Shown: positions 15,493 through 25,126, counted from the first letter of the stretch. The stretch: 64,000 nucleotides of DNA from JAIBDK01 sp965261915 (GCA_965261915.1 CBDHDW010000013.1:3162001-3226000); one strand, 5' to 3'. The notes: a model not told the origin generated them from the sequence alone. Numbers and translations: made by a program.

Positions 15493-18489
15493 TTAGGGTA
15501 AAAACACGGCATCGGTGACAGTTACTTTTTCACTGGATCCGTCAATAAGTGATACTTCGAGGGTTTGCCCTTTCAGGTTAAAGCCATCTTTGATTAATGC
15601 CATGGCAATGGAACGACCCACATTGGGGCTCATATAACTTGAGCTTATGTGACCCAGCATCTCCATTGGCGGCGCTGATTTTACTTGTTTCACCACATGG
15701 GCTCCCTCCGGCAGAACGCGTTGCGGATTTTTGGTTAACAGGCCGACAAGTTGTTTGCGACCGGTTCGTGCGGTATCGGAACGCTGAAAAGAACGTCTGC
15801 CGAGGAAATCTTCCTTTGTTTTCGAAACGATCCAGTCCATTCCAAGATCCATTGGTGTGACCGTACCATCGGTATCCTGACCAGCAATGATGAATCCTTT
15901 TTCCGCGCGGAGAACGTGCATGGCTTCGGTTCCGTAGGGACAAATCTGATATTTCTTTCCGGCTTCCATTAGCGCCTGCCATAGCGCCAGACCATATCGA
16001 GCGGGAACATTGATTTCGAATGAAAGCTCTCCTGTAAAACTAATTCTAAAAATACGGGCAGGAATTCCGGCAATGGTGGCATCTTTCCAAGACATAAAAG
16101 GAAAAGATTCATCATCCAGTGGTAAATCGGTCAGCTCTGCCAGCAATTTCGCCGAATTTGGTCCGTTTAAAGAAGCTACTGCCCACTGCTCAGTAACACT
16201 GGTAGCATATACTTCGAGTTCTGGCCATTCAGTTTGCAGCCATTCTTCGATCCAGCTCATGACGCGGGCTGCACCACCGCTGGTTGTCGTCATATGATAG
16301 TGATTCTCGCCGATGCAGGAAGTTACACCGTCATCAAAAATCATACCGTGTTCGTTTAGCATCAACCCGTATCGACAGCGCCCCGGGGCAAGCTTACTCC
16401 AGGCATTGGTGTAAAGCATGTTGAGCAGCCATGCGGTGTCTTTCCCCTGGATATCGATTTTTCCAAGGGTAGAAGCGTCCAGCAGGCCGCAGTGTTTTCG
16501 CACTTCAACACATTCACGCTGCACGGCGGCGTGCATATCTTCACCTGCCCGGGGAAAATACCAGGGTCGTTTCCAGTCACCGACATCTTCGAAAATTGCG
16601 CCATTACTTTCATGCCAGGGATGCATTGCAGTTTTTCGTTTTTGCAAAAACAATTCACGACGATCGTGACCGACAATGGAACCAAACGACAATGGAGTAT
16701 ACGGCGGTCTAAAGGTCGTTGTTCCGACTTCAGGAACCGGAATGCCGCGGAGTCCTGACATTACCGTGAGCGCGTTAAGGTTTGAGGTTTTACCCTGATC
16801 GGTTCCCATGCCCGTCGTGGTATAGCGCTTTAAATGTTCCACTGACTCAAATCCCTCTCTTGCAGCAAGGGCAATGTCGCCAACCGTCGAGTCATTATGA
16901 AGCTCGTGAAAATGTTTTTTCTTCCCCACTCCGACCGGGTGGTCACAGGGCAGGATCCAGAGTGGCCGCATTTCACTGTAACCCAACGGTTCTGCTGAGT
17001 CGTCTGAGCTGAAGGATTTGCCATTGTATCCGGCCGCAGCTGCAGCTTCGCACCCGGCGTTAAATCCGCTGCTCAAACAATCATTTAAATCGAATTTTCC
17101 GTTGCATGCACCGGCTGAAATCACGGCATTGTTCACCGAACCCTCAGCCGGTACGAAGCAATGCAGATTGTCATCGAATATGAGCTTGCCACGGGACTGA
17201 CTGAATAAATGTACCGTGGGGTTCCATCCGCCAGAGACACCAACAACACGACAGTTAACAACCCTCTTGTTTCCAGTTACCGATGTTCCTTCGTCATTCA
17301 GTGACATGATCTCGACACTGCGAATTTGACCCGATTTGTAATCTACTGCGGAAATAGTGCTGTTACCGACGAGCGTTATGCCGTGTTTGATTAGACTCTG
17401 AGTCAATTTTCCATTAGGGGTTGGTCGAATATCGACTACGGTGACTCCTGCGCCCGCGGATTTCGCCGCAATCGCGGTCTGGTATGCGGAATCATTGTTG
17501 GTGAGAAGGACAATCTCTTTTCCGGGTAAAACCGAGAAACGATTGATATACGACTGAATCGCGCCTGCCAGCATCACACCGGGCCGGTCATTGTCTGCGA
17601 AAACCAACGGCCTTTCTATGGAACCTGTCGCCAGGATTATCTGTTTAGCGCGTATTTTGTAGAGTCTTTCTTTGGGAATGCCCGGGGATTTGCCGGGCCC
17701 CATGTGTTCGGAGACGCGCTGATTTGCAACAACAAAGTTGTAGTCAAAGAATCCCGTTAGCGTAGTTCTGGGTAAAACGGTAACTTCGGGTAGTTCTGCA
17801 AGGGCCGACAATTTCTCGTCCAGCCATTGCTGACTGGACTGACCATTAATTTCGGCTCTTTCGCTGAGTAGTGCACCGCCAGGTTCGCTGCGTTCTTCGA
17901 CTAGCAGAACGCTTGCGCCAGCGCGTCCTGCTGCACAGGCAGCCTGGATACCCGCAGGCCCGCCACCCACAACCAATACATCGCAATGTGCATAGGTTTT
18001 GTCATAGAAATCGGGATCAGGCTCTGTGGGCGATTTTCCAAGCCCCGCGGCTTTACGAATGAACTTTTCATAAGTCATCCAGAGTGACGCCGGCCACATG
18101 AATGTTTTATAGTAAAACCCAGCCGGTAATATGCGAGAAACCCACGAATTAACAGCGCCAATATCGAAGTTCACTGAAGGCCAGCAATTTTGTGAAGTTG
18201 CTCGCAGGCCCTCATACAGCTCTACTTCTGTCGCACGTCGGTTTGGCTCGGTATATGCACCGGATTCCAGTTGTACCAACGCATTGGGTTCTTCTGAACC
18301 CGCGGTGTAAACCCCTCTAGGGCGGTGATATTTAAAACTTCGACCAACCAGATAAACAGCATTTGCAAGTAGTGCCGAAGCCAGCGTATCACCTTGATAC
18401 CCCTGATACTGTTTGCCGTCGTACCAAAAATTAAGCGGTTTTGTGGGATCGATGGAAGATTGATGATCAATTCGATTTATCTGAGCCAT
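15493..18489 (-). CDS. soxA: Sarcosine oxidase, alpha subunit
   Basis: At 998 residues this is a full-length alpha subunit. The N-terminal ferredoxin-like domain (residues 10-100, with YQGDTLASALLAN and FKYHRPRGV) is followed by the dinucleotide-binding domain starting VLVVGGGPAGIQAACAAGRA (about residue 171). The C-terminal half is the tetrahydrofolate-binding aminomethyltransferase (GcvT) domain, with GTEAMHVLRAEKGFIIAGQD. The enzyme couples sarcosine oxidation to formation of methylene-tetrahydrofolate and hydrogen peroxide. The start overlaps the soxD stop by one base (TGATG), so translation is coupled. Confidence 0.96.
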   Translation of the reverse strand: MAQINRIDHQSSIDPTKPLNFWYDGKQYQGYQGDTLASALLANAVYLVGRSFKYHRPRGVYTAGSEEPNALVQLESGAYTEPNRRATEVELYEGLRATSQNCWPSVNFDIGAVNSWVSRILPAGFYYKTFMWPASLWMTYEKFIRKAAGLGKSPTEPDPDFYDKTYAHCDVLVVGGGPAGIQAACAAGRAGASVLLVEERSEPGGALLSERAEINGQSSQQWLDEKLSALAELPEVTVLPRTTLTGFFDYNFVVANQRVSEHMGPGKSPGIPKERLYKIRAKQIILATGSIERPLVFADNDRPGVMLAGAIQSYINRFSVLPGKEIVLLTNNDSAYQTAIAAKSAGAGVTVVDIRPTPNGKLTQSLIKHGITLVGNSTISAVDYKSGQIRSVEIMSLNDEGTSVTGNKRVVNCRVVGVSGGWNPTVHLFSQSRGKLIFDDNLHCFVPAEGSVNNAVISAGACNGKFDLNDCLSSGFNAGCEAAAAAGYNGKSFSSDDSAEPLGYSEMRPLWILPCDHPVGVGKKKHFHELHNDSTVGDIALAAREGFESVEHLKRYTTTGMGTDQGKTSNLNALTVMSGLRGIPVPEVGTTTFRPPYTPLSFGSIVGHDRRELFLQKRKTAMHPWHESNGAIFEDVGDWKRPWYFPRAGEDMHAAVQRECVEVRKHCGLLDASTLGKIDIQGKDTAWLLNMLYTNAWSKLAPGRCRYGLMLNEHGMIFDDGVTSCIGENHYHMTTTSGGAARVMSWIEEWLQTEWPELEVYATSVTEQWAVASLNGPNSAKLLAELTDLPLDDESFPFMSWKDATIAGIPARIFRISFTGELSFEINVPARYGLALWQALMEAGKKYQICPYGTEAMHVLRAEKGFIIAGQDTDGTVTPMDLGMDWIVSKTKEDFLGRRSFQRSDTARTGRKQLVGLLTKNPQRVLPEGAHVVKQVKSAPPMEMLGHISSSYMSPNVGRSIAMALIKDGFNLKGQTLEVSLIDGSSEKVTVTDAVFLP

Positions 18490-18809
18490 CAGTCTTTTGC
18501 CTCCGCAACATTATTCGGTTTTTTACCAGCGTCTTCTACGGACGGTCTGGGATCCTGGGGCTTGTAAGTGGCCAAAATTTCATCCGTTGCGGTATTTCTT
18601 ATCGCATTGAACCATTGACGACAGCCGTGGCTATGAATCCAGCGTTCTCGATGCGGTCCTTTGGTATTGCTGCGAAAAAACACGTAGTCTCCCCACTCTT
18701 CCTCGTTTAAGGCATAGGGATCAGTCGGCCGAGCTATGTGTGCTTCGCCGTGAGCGGTAAATTCTGTTTGGTCGCGTTTGCCGCACCAGGGGCATTCAAT
18801 TATAAACAT
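18489..18809 (-). CDS. soxD: Sarcosine oxidase, delta subunit
   Basis: This 106-residue protein is the small zinc-binding delta subunit. The N-terminal CPWCGKRDQTEF pair of cysteines and the following HGEAHIARP match the family, as do WGDYVFFRSN and HSHGCRQWF. It stabilises the complex and binds Zn. It overlaps both neighbours by one base (soxB upstream, soxA downstream), the usual tight order B-D-A-G. Confidence 0.94.
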   Translation of the reverse strand: MFIIECPWCGKRDQTEFTAHGEAHIARPTDPYALNEEEWGDYVFFRSNTKGPHRERWIHSHGCRQWFNAIRNTATDEILATYKPQDPRPSVEDAGKKPNNVAEAKD

Positions 18810-20053
18810 TAGTGAGCCACCGCCGCCGCCGCACCTTCGTCAATCAGTGCGCCGGAATTAAATCGGTTAATGGAAAATGGTTCAGCAATCGGATGCATTT
18901 CGCCGTTTGCGATTGAGTGTGCAAAAACATTGCCGGAACCAGGGGTCGCCTTGAATCCACCGGTTCCCCAGCCGCAATTGAAGAACAAATTATTTACAGG
19001 TGTCTTTGAAATCAAAGGTGATCGATCAATCGTTACATCAACGATGCCGCCCCATTGCCGTAACATTTTCATTCTTGAAAATATGGGATACAACTCAATG
19101 ACGGGCCCAACCGTTTCTTCTATAACGTCGAAACCGCCTTTCTGGGTATAAGAGTTGTATGCGTCCGAGCCCGCACCAATAACCAGCTCGCCTTTATCAG
19201 ATTGACTGATATAAGCGTGGATACTGCCGGACATCACGACGCAGTCGAGAATGGGTTTGATCGGTTCTGATACCAGCGCCTGTAGTGGAAATGATTCGAT
19301 GGGTAGTCTGAATCCCGCCATTTCCGCAAGTACACTGCAATGACCGGCAACGACACAGCCAACTTTGTTTGCGCTAATGGACCCGCGATTGGTTTCAACT
19401 CCTTTGACAACGTTGTTTTCAATATTAAAGCCGGTCACTTCACAATTCTGGATTATATCGATGCCCAACGCATCGGCAGCACGGGCATAACCCCAGGCCA
19501 CTGCATCATGTCGGGCAGTACCGCCGCGCTTTTGTAAAACCGCACCCATGACCGGGTAGCGACAATTGAGATTGATAAAGGGCACCATCGCCTTGATTTG
19601 CCTTGGTGTCAAAAATTCGGAATCAATCCCGTTCAGGTGAATCGCATTGCCACGTCGACCGATTTCCTGCATGTCGTGAACGTTGTGTGCCAGATGAAGC
19701 AGGCCGCGTTGCGAGAACATCACGTTGTAATTTAAATCTGTACTCAACCCTTCCCAAAGTTTCATCGCGTGCTCATAAATCCCTGCCGATTCGTCCCATA
19801 AATAATTTGAGCGCACAATTGTGGTATTACGGCCCGTATTTCCGCCGCCAAGCCAGCCTTTTTCAATTACCGCAACGTTGCTAATACCGCATTCCTTCGC
19901 GAGATAGTAAGCGGTCGCCAGGCCATGGCCGCCGCCGCCAACAATGACAACATCGTAGTGCTTCTTCGGATCAGGGCTTCGCCATGCTTTTTGCCAATCC
20001 TGATGATAGTTCATCGAATTGCGGATCAAGCTGAAAATGGAATAACGCTTCAT
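18809..20053 (-). CDS. soxB: Sarcosine oxidase, beta subunit
   Basis: The beta subunit carries the sarcosine dehydrogenase site with covalent and non-covalent flavin. I choose the ATG at 20053, giving MKRYSIFSLIRNSMN, because family members start this way; the frame is open to 20143 but the extra 30 residues do not fit. The FAD motif DVVIVGGGGHGLATAYYLAK is near residue 35, and the GGGNTGRNTTIVRSNY block is highly conserved. The C-terminal GCGWGTGGFKATPGSG is typical. It is the first gene of soxBDAG. cobO lies about 180 bases upstream on the same strand. No glycine riboswitch was recognised in front. Confidence 0.95.
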   Translation of the reverse strand: MKRYSIFSLIRNSMNYHQDWQKAWRSPDPKKHYDVVIVGGGGHGLATAYYLAKECGISNVAVIEKGWLGGGNTGRNTTIVRSNYLWDESAGIYEHAMKLWEGLSTDLNYNVMFSQRGLLHLAHNVHDMQEIGRRGNAIHLNGIDSEFLTPRQIKAMVPFINLNCRYPVMGAVLQKRGGTARHDAVAWGYARAADALGIDIIQNCEVTGFNIENNVVKGVETNRGSISANKVGCVVAGHCSVLAEMAGFRLPIESFPLQALVSEPIKPILDCVVMSGSIHAYISQSDKGELVIGAGSDAYNSYTQKGGFDVIEETVGPVIELYPIFSRMKMLRQWGGIVDVTIDRSPLISKTPVNNLFFNCGWGTGGFKATPGSGNVFAHSIANGEMHPIAEPFSINRFNSGALIDEGAAAAVAH

Positions 20054-20236
20054 AGTGATGGTTTTCAGATGGTAATTTGCCAGGGAGGCGGCGAGTTTAT
20101 TGAGAATATGCCTGGCTGTATTGCCTAATAGCGACAATCTCATTATCTAAAGCGAGACGCAATAAATAAAGCAAGATATTCGATTAATTAATATAGATAG
20201 AAAGCACTTCAAATTCCTCAACAGTCAGGTGCTGAA

Positions 20237-20773
20237 TTAAAACTCGACACCCTGAGCGGCCAGTATGCCATTGTCGAAGGCATGTTTGACTTTACGCATT
20301 TCGGTAACCGTATCTGCGGCTTCAATCACTTCGGACGGGGCATCACGGCCAGTGAATAAAAGATGCAGCCAGGGCGGTTTCTGGTTTTGGATAAAATGGG
20401 CTACTTCCGGTCCGGTAATCCATCCAAAACCGCAGCAATAGTTAATTTCATCAAGCAGTACGAGGTCGAATTCTTCAGAAAGAATTTTTTGTTTGCTGAA
20501 TTCCCAGATTTCTCGGCTGGTGGCAATATCCTTTTCCGGGTTGTTGGTATCCCAGGTAAAGCCATCTCCCAACGTATGCCATTCAATATTATCAAATCGC
20601 TCCGCCGCCTGTTGCTCTCCAGTTTTCCATTTGCCTTTAATATATTGAATAACGCAAACTTTTAAACCCCAGCCAGCAGCGCGGAAAACCACGCCAAATG
20701 CGCTGGAAGATTTGCCTTTACCCGCGCCGGTATGTACCAGCGTGATACCTTCTCTTCGATCTCGTGCTTTCAT
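20237..20773 (-). CDS. cobO: Cob(I)yrinic acid a,c-diamide adenosyltransferase
   Basis: This 178-residue protein is the CobA/CobO/BtuR ATP:corrinoid adenosyltransferase, which adds the upper axial adenosyl group in cobalamin synthesis or salvage. The P-loop GAGKGKSS is at residues 17-24 (reversed type, as in this family). Conserved blocks VCVIQYIKGKW, LVLLDEINYCCGFG and LLFTGRDAP follow. Length is slightly short of the usual 190-200 but includes all motifs. No other cobalamin gene is in the window, which would fit salvage. It is 22 bases downstream of radC on the same strand. Confidence 0.93.
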   Translation of the reverse strand: MKARDRREGITLVHTGAGKGKSSSAFGVVFRAAGWGLKVCVIQYIKGKWKTGEQQAAERFDNIEWHTLGDGFTWDTNNPEKDIATSREIWEFSKQKILSEEFDLVLLDEINYCCGFGWITGPEVAHFIQNQKPPWLHLLFTGRDAPSEVIEAADTVTEMRKVKHAFDNGILAAQGVEF

Positions 20774-20795
20774 TTTTGAATATTATGTATTGGGG

Positions 20796-21470
20796 TTAGA
20801 TTAAGCCGCGGCTGCTGAATGAAACGTACTCGCCATCGCCGATTATCAGATGGTCCAGTAGCTTGACATCGATTAACGATAGAGCGTCTTTGAGTTTGTT
20901 GGTAATCGATAGATCACTTTGACTGGGTTCTGCTACTCCGGAAGGGTGATTGTGCGCGATTATCACGGCACCAGCGTTGTGGGACAACACTTTTTTTACC
21001 ACCTCCCTTGGGTATACTGACGCACTGTTTAGCGTTCCGGTAAACAACTCTTCATATTCGATAATCCGATGACGGCTATCAAGATAAAGGATGGAAAACA
21101 CCTCATGTTGACGATCCCGAAGTTGATGAATCAGGTGATTAGCGACAAGCTCCGGGCTGGATAACGCGTCACCGCGATAGAGTTTTTCGCTATAGAACCG
21201 TTTGCCCAATTCAATTGCGGCTTGCATCAAGGCAAACTTAACGGGGCCCAAACCTTGAATTTGACAAAATTGCTGTTGTTCGGCGGTGAGTATATTTCGA
21301 ATGCCGCCGAACTCGGACAGTAGGTTTCTGGCGATATCGATGGCAGACTCTTTTTGAGTTCCAGTGCGGATAAAAATCGCCAGTAATTCGGCGTCGGATA
21401 GCGCGTCAGCGCCCTTTGCCAATAGTTTTTCGCGTGGCCGTTCCAGGCTTGGCCAGTGATTGATTGCCAT
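20796..21470 (-). CDS. radC: RadC family JAMM-motif protein
   Basis: The protein has an N-terminal UPF0758 domain (PREKLLAKGADALSDAELLAIF) with a helix-hairpin-helix, then an MPN/JAMM domain with HNHPSGVAEPSQSD, the metal-binding motif. I prefer the ATG at 21470 (MAINHWPSLERPREKLL), which fits the family; an in-frame ATG at 21518 would add 16 unconserved residues and overlap coaBC. Its biochemical role is unsettled despite the name; a link with DNA repair or mobile elements has been proposed. It is divergent from coaBC, the usual gammaproteobacterial arrangement. Confidence 0.93.
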   Translation of the reverse strand: MAINHWPSLERPREKLLAKGADALSDAELLAIFIRTGTQKESAIDIARNLLSEFGGIRNILTAEQQQFCQIQGLGPVKFALMQAAIELGKRFYSEKLYRGDALSSPELVANHLIHQLRDRQHEVFSILYLDSRHRIIEYEELFTGTLNSASVYPREVVKKVLSHNAGAVIIAHNHPSGVAEPSQSDLSITNKLKDALSLIDVKLLDHLIIGDGEYVSFSSRGLI

Positions 21471-21505
21471 AACAGTCCTCCATGGATTGGGGTAAACTCT
21501 ACACC

Positions 21506-22714
21506 ATGGTGAAACCAACTACAACTAGACGAAACCATCGGATTTTGCTCGGAATAAGCGGCGGCGTGGCGGCGTATAAATCGCCTGATCTGGTCAGAAG
21601 ACTAATGGAGAGGGGTGCCGATGTGCGCGTTGTCATGACCGCGGCGGCCACAGAATTTATTACGCCACTAACCTTGCAGGCGGTGAGCGGCCATCCCGTT
21701 TTTCAGCACTTGCTTGATTCCGATGCGGAATCAGGTATGGGGCATATCGAACTGGCGCGTTGGGCCGATAGCATTGTCATTGCTCCGGCGACGGCAAATT
21801 TCATTGCGAAAATTACCCAGGGTTTGGCAGATGATTTGTTATCGACCCTGTGTTTAGCTTCGAATGCCGAGTTGATTGTTGCCCCGGCGATGAACCAGCA
21901 AATGTGGCTTAATGCCGCTACCCAGGCCAATCTGAATACTTTATTGAGTCGGGATATTAGGATTATTGGCCCTGGGGAGGGTGATCAGGCCTGTGGAGAA
22001 GTGGGGCCGGGCAGAATGACTGAACCCGATCAAATTGCTCAGCAAATACTCGGCGACGGTATTCCTCAATTGCTCAGGGATAAATCGATTGTGATCACCG
22101 CAGGTCCGACCTGGGAAGCAATAGACCCTGTCCGGGGAATTACGAATCATAGTTCAGGTAAAATGGGCTACGCCATGGCGCAGGCAGCACTGGATTTCGG
22201 TGCGAAGGTGACGCTCATTAGCGGTCCTGTTTCACTTGAAACGCCGAGCGGTGCCCGTAGAATAGATGTGCTATCAGCAGATCAAATGCGGTCGGCGGCG
22301 TTGGAGAATGCTCGGCAATCGGATCTATTTATTGGCGTGGCGGCGGTTGCCGACTATCGACCTGAATCGGTTGCTGATCAGAAGCTCAAGAAATCAAGCG
22401 ATGAGATGACCATTCGGTTAGTGAAAAACCCTGATATCCTGGCGGATATTTCAGCGCTGAAGAATCGGCCTGTTTGTATTGGGTTTGCGGCAGAAACACA
22501 ATCGCTGGAAGCGAATGCACAAAAAAAATTGCAATCAAAAAATCTCGATATGATTGTTGCCAACAATGTGGCCGGGTCGAATAGTGCATTTGGAAGTGAC
22601 CGGAATCAGGTGACATTGTTTTACGGAAAAGAGAAAATGCCGCTGCCTGAACAGGACAAATACGGCTTAAGTGTTTCGATATTAGAAATTATCAGTAAAG
22701 AAATAGTATGTTAG
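21506..22714 (+). CDS. coaBC: Bifunctional phosphopantothenoylcysteine decarboxylase/synthetase
   Basis: CoaBC makes 4'-phosphopantetheine from 4'-phosphopantothenate and cysteine in coenzyme A synthesis. The N-terminal CoaC half (about residues 10-185) is a flavoprotein with GISGGVAAYKSPDLVR, the active-site His in SGHPVF and PAMNQQMW. The C-terminal CoaB half has TAGPTWEAIDPVRGITNHSS and KNPDILADI. The frame is open from 21482, but the second ATG at 21506 matches the family start better and avoids overlap with the radC promoter region. dut follows after about 90 bases, as in E. coli. Confidence 0.95.
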   Translation: MVKPTTTRRNHRILLGISGGVAAYKSPDLVRRLMERGADVRVVMTAAATEFITPLTLQAVSGHPVFQHLLDSDAESGMGHIELARWADSIVIAPATANFIAKITQGLADDLLSTLCLASNAELIVAPAMNQQMWLNAATQANLNTLLSRDIRIIGPGEGDQACGEVGPGRMTEPDQIAQQILGDGIPQLLRDKSIVITAGPTWEAIDPVRGITNHSSGKMGYAMAQAALDFGAKVTLISGPVSLETPSGARRIDVLSADQMRSAALENARQSDLFIGVAAVADYRPESVADQKLKKSSDEMTIRLVKNPDILADISALKNRPVCIGFAAETQSLEANAQKKLQSKNLDMIVANNVAGSNSAFGSDRNQVTLFYGKEKMPLPEQDKYGLSVSILEIISKEIVC

Positions 22715-22806
22715 GTCGTTCTTCACCGCCGGGTATTCACGAATGCGGCCTAAATTGTGTGTCAAATAACAGCAGAAAATAACAATATCAGAATTGAGAA
22801 TGAATA

Positions 22807-23265
22807 ATGAAAATTGCCATTGATGTCAAAATCCTTGACCCAAGAATTGAAGGGGAGTTTGGTTTGCCGCACTACGCCACTGCCGGTTCTGCGGGTCTGG
22901 ATTTGCGAGCGTGTCTCGAGTCGCCGCTGTCGCTGCAAGCCGGCGAGACAGAACTTATCCCCACGGGAATCGCCATTCATCTTGCGGATCCAGGATACGC
23001 TGCGATGTTGATACCAAGATCCGGAATGGGGCACAAGCACGGCATTGTTTTGGGCAATCTAACGGGTTTAATCGACTCTGATTATCAAGGCCAACTATTT
23101 GTTTCCTGCTGGAACAGGGGAGCTGGCGCATTTACGATAAATCCCGGAGACAGAATTGCCCAGATGCTAATCGTGCCGGTGGTACAGGCTGAATTCAACG
23201 TAGTGGAAGATTTTCAGTCATCGAATCGTGCCGAAGGCGGTTTCGGTTCAACCGGCAGTAGTTAG
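22807..23265 (+). CDS. dut: Deoxyuridine 5'-triphosphate nucleotidohydrolase
   Basis: This 152-residue protein is a trimeric dUTPase that removes dUTP and supplies dUMP for thymidylate. All five family motifs can be read, including AGLDLRA, PRSGMGHKHGIVLGN, GLIDSDYQG, GDRIAQ and the C-terminal arm EGGFGSTG. It lies downstream of coaBC in the classical order. The next frame (a truncated membrane protein) may begin inside its last 13 codons. Confidence 0.96.
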   Translation: MKIAIDVKILDPRIEGEFGLPHYATAGSAGLDLRACLESPLSLQAGETELIPTGIAIHLADPGYAAMLIPRSGMGHKHGIVLGNLTGLIDSDYQGQLFVSCWNRGAGAFTINPGDRIAQMLIVPVVQAEFNVVEDFQSSNRAEGGFGSTGSS

Positions 23266-23594
23266 CAGACCATTGGCGAGTCATCTTTGCGCACGTGCCG
23301 TTGCGCTAACAATCTCTCTTTTCGGATATTTTTTTCTGGTATTAGCTGGTTTTATTGCGTACTACGCTGACTGGTTATGGGTCGATAATACGGTGCGCTT
23401 GATTAGCAGCCTCGCGGTGTTCGATCGTTTTTTAATCGATTTTTTTCTGGTGCTGTTTGTTTGTTTGCTGCTCGTCAATCACGGCTGGTTTGCAAGACTG
23501 CTAGTCTATGTTATTTGCAGTGTGTTTTTTGTTGCCTATACGCTGCAGTTTTTCTCTGTTTATATTAGCGGGGAATTCGTTACGATTCTCGCTG
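23228..23594 (+). pseudogene. Truncated N-terminal membrane domain, sulfatase/phosphoethanolamine-transferase-like
   Basis: The frame starts at a GTG within dut (or later) and encodes about 120 residues with three or four hydrophobic helices (ALTISLFGYFFLVLAGFIAY, FLIDFFLVLFVCLLLV, LLVYVICSVFFVAYTL). It ends with QFFSVYISGEFVTILA. This pattern recalls the membrane anchor preceding a periplasmic sulfatase or phosphoethanolamine-transferase domain. The sequence is cut at 23594 by the IS6-type element. Nothing of the catalytic domain remains on the far side of the IS, so the gene is broken and its 3' part deleted. Family assignment is tentative. Confidence 0.55.
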
Positions 23595-24215
23595 GGTTCT
23601 GTCGGAAAGTTTCACTTGGTTTCAGTATCACTTTGAACCTGTCATATGTTTGCCAAAACAGCTCAACAGAAAAAGCAGCCAACAACCGGATCTTGGCGGA
23701 TGGATGAAACCTGCATCAAGCTCAAACGGAAATGGACGTATTGGTATCGGGCAATTAATAAGCAGGGGGAAACGCTAGATTGCATGCTTTCAAAGCGCCG
23801 CGATAAGGCTGTGGTCAGATTTTTGTTCAGGCGTGCAATTGAAACGAATGGCCTGCCTTGAAGAATTGTGATCGACAAAAGCGGAGCCAATCCAGCAGGT
23901 CTTCAGCGAATCAATGTCGGCCTGAAGTTCTCGAGAACCAAACAACGGATTGAAATCCTGCGCGTGAAATATCTAAATAACAGTGTAGAACAGGACCATC
24001 GATTCATCAAGAAAATCACCCGACCAACTCTGGGCTTCAAGGCCTTTCATTCGGCGGCCGCCACGCTCACGGGTATTGAAGTTGCACACATGATCAGAAA
24101 GAAGCAGTTCCAATCAAACCATACATCCCCGTTCAAACAGTTTGCCAGTTTGGCCGCATAAATTTATCCAAAATACTGCATATTATTACGCTCGAGGAAA
24201 CTTTGCGACAGAACC
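23595..24215 (+). mobile_element. IS6-family (IS26-like) element, internally deleted
   Basis: Inverted ends GGTTCTGTCGGAAAGTTT (from 23595) and AAACTTTGCGACAGAACC (to 24215) match the ends of IS6/IS26-type elements. The copy is 621 bases against about 800 for complete relatives. The flanking octamers (TCTCGCTG and TTCCTGAC) are not a duplication, which suggests a deletion or recombination at the element. It cuts off the upstream membrane gene and ends eight bases before the gloB stop codon. Confidence 0.82.
23646..24161 (+). pseudogene. IS6-family transposase, N-terminally deleted with internal TGA
   Basis: The catalytic core is readable. The first Asp is in WRMDETCIKLKRKWTYWYRA, the second in IDKSGANPAG and the Glu in VEQDHRFIKK, followed by TLGFKAFHSAAATLTGIE. 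The N-terminal helix-turn-helix region of about 70 residues is missing. A TGA at about 23859-23861 interrupts the frame between NGLP and RIVIDKSG; the reading frame is otherwise continuous on both sides, so one point change explains it. The transposase is inactive on both counts. Confidence 0.82.
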
Positions 24216-24222
24216 TTCCTGA

Positions 24223-25014
24223 CTACCAGTCATTTCTGAGTTCGCGGAGTTTCAGGAAAACTGTCTTGGGGTCTGGAGTTACCCCAATTTCCGGGAATTT
24301 TTCTGCAAGTTGTTCCATCACTTCAGGGTTTTGCAGTCGGAAAAACGTATTGACCTGTTTTTCCAGTGCGATGCTGGTTACCAATGCTTCAGCAGGATCC
24401 TGCTCGAACGTTTCAGAGAGTAGTTTTTCCGCTGCACGATTCCCCGGTTCCCGATCCAGCGTGAACTGAAGATTGTTGTGTAGATAATCATGTCCCGGGT
24501 AGATCAGTGTGTTGTCAGTTAATGTGGCGAGTTGTTTGATGAAGGTGTCGTAGAGTTCGTTTGGGTGCCCGCCATTGTGGCAATTTCCCGCGCCAGCATT
24601 AAAAAGCGTATCACCTGAAAACAATCCGGGATTGTCAGTCCGGGACAGCAGGCAAACATGACTCATAGTATGTCCCGGTGTATCCATTGCTTCAAGTTCG
24701 ACTGTTTTACCGACCAAAATTACATCGCCGGCATTGAGTCCCTGGCTCATTTCAGGTATTGATTTCCCGGCACCGTGATGCGCCAGAACCCTGGCACCGG
24801 TTGCTTCAATAATTTTTCCATTACCGCCGGTGTGGTCATGATGTTCATGGGTATTGACGATCTGTCGAATGTCCCACCCCTGTTCTTTTGCATGGTTCAA
24901 ACATTTCTTATGGTCGAGTGGGTCTATGGCCAATGCTTCGCCAGTTTCCGGGCAAGCGATTAGATAATTAAAGTTTCGGTACGCATTCCCAGTCCAGATT
25001 TGTTTTACAATCAT
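24223..25014 (-). CDS. gloB: Hydroxyacylglutathione hydrolase (glyoxalase II)
   Basis: This 263-residue metallo-beta-lactamase-fold enzyme hydrolyses S-lactoylglutathione to lactate and glutathione in methylglyoxal detoxification. The dinuclear metal motif THEHHDH gives His56, His58, Asp60 and His61. Further ligands are in TPGHTMSH, FSGDTLF and YPGHDY. The C-terminal HAGH domain with NRAAEKLL and the final helix is present, which separates it from short generic hydrolases. The gene ends just outside the IS6 element but appears complete. Confidence 0.9.
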   Translation of the reverse strand: MIVKQIWTGNAYRNFNYLIACPETGEALAIDPLDHKKCLNHAKEQGWDIRQIVNTHEHHDHTGGNGKIIEATGARVLAHHGAGKSIPEMSQGLNAGDVILVGKTVELEAMDTPGHTMSHVCLLSRTDNPGLFSGDTLFNAGAGNCHNGGHPNELYDTFIKQLATLTDNTLIYPGHDYLHNNLQFTLDREPGNRAAEKLLSETFEQDPAEALVTSIALEKQVNTFFRLQNPEVMEQLAEKFPEIGVTPDPKTVFLKLRELRNDW

Positions 25015-25126
25015 GTTTTTTTTAACTATTGGGTTAGGTGGATATTGAACCTGTTATAGCGGATGTTATGCACAGAGTCTAGTCGGAATCGCCTCCTTAT
25101 CCTGAGCCTCATATACTCTAATTGCC

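Noticed and set aside
20054..20236. Glycine or cobalamin riboswitch upstream of soxB
   Set aside because: No recognisable conserved core of either aptamer was found in this gap.
23646..24161. In-frame TGA in the IS6 transposase as possible stop-codon recoding
   Set aside because: Other genes in the window use TGA as a normal stop (for example soxD at the soxA junction), and the element is already deleted at its N-terminus, so a null mutation is simpler.
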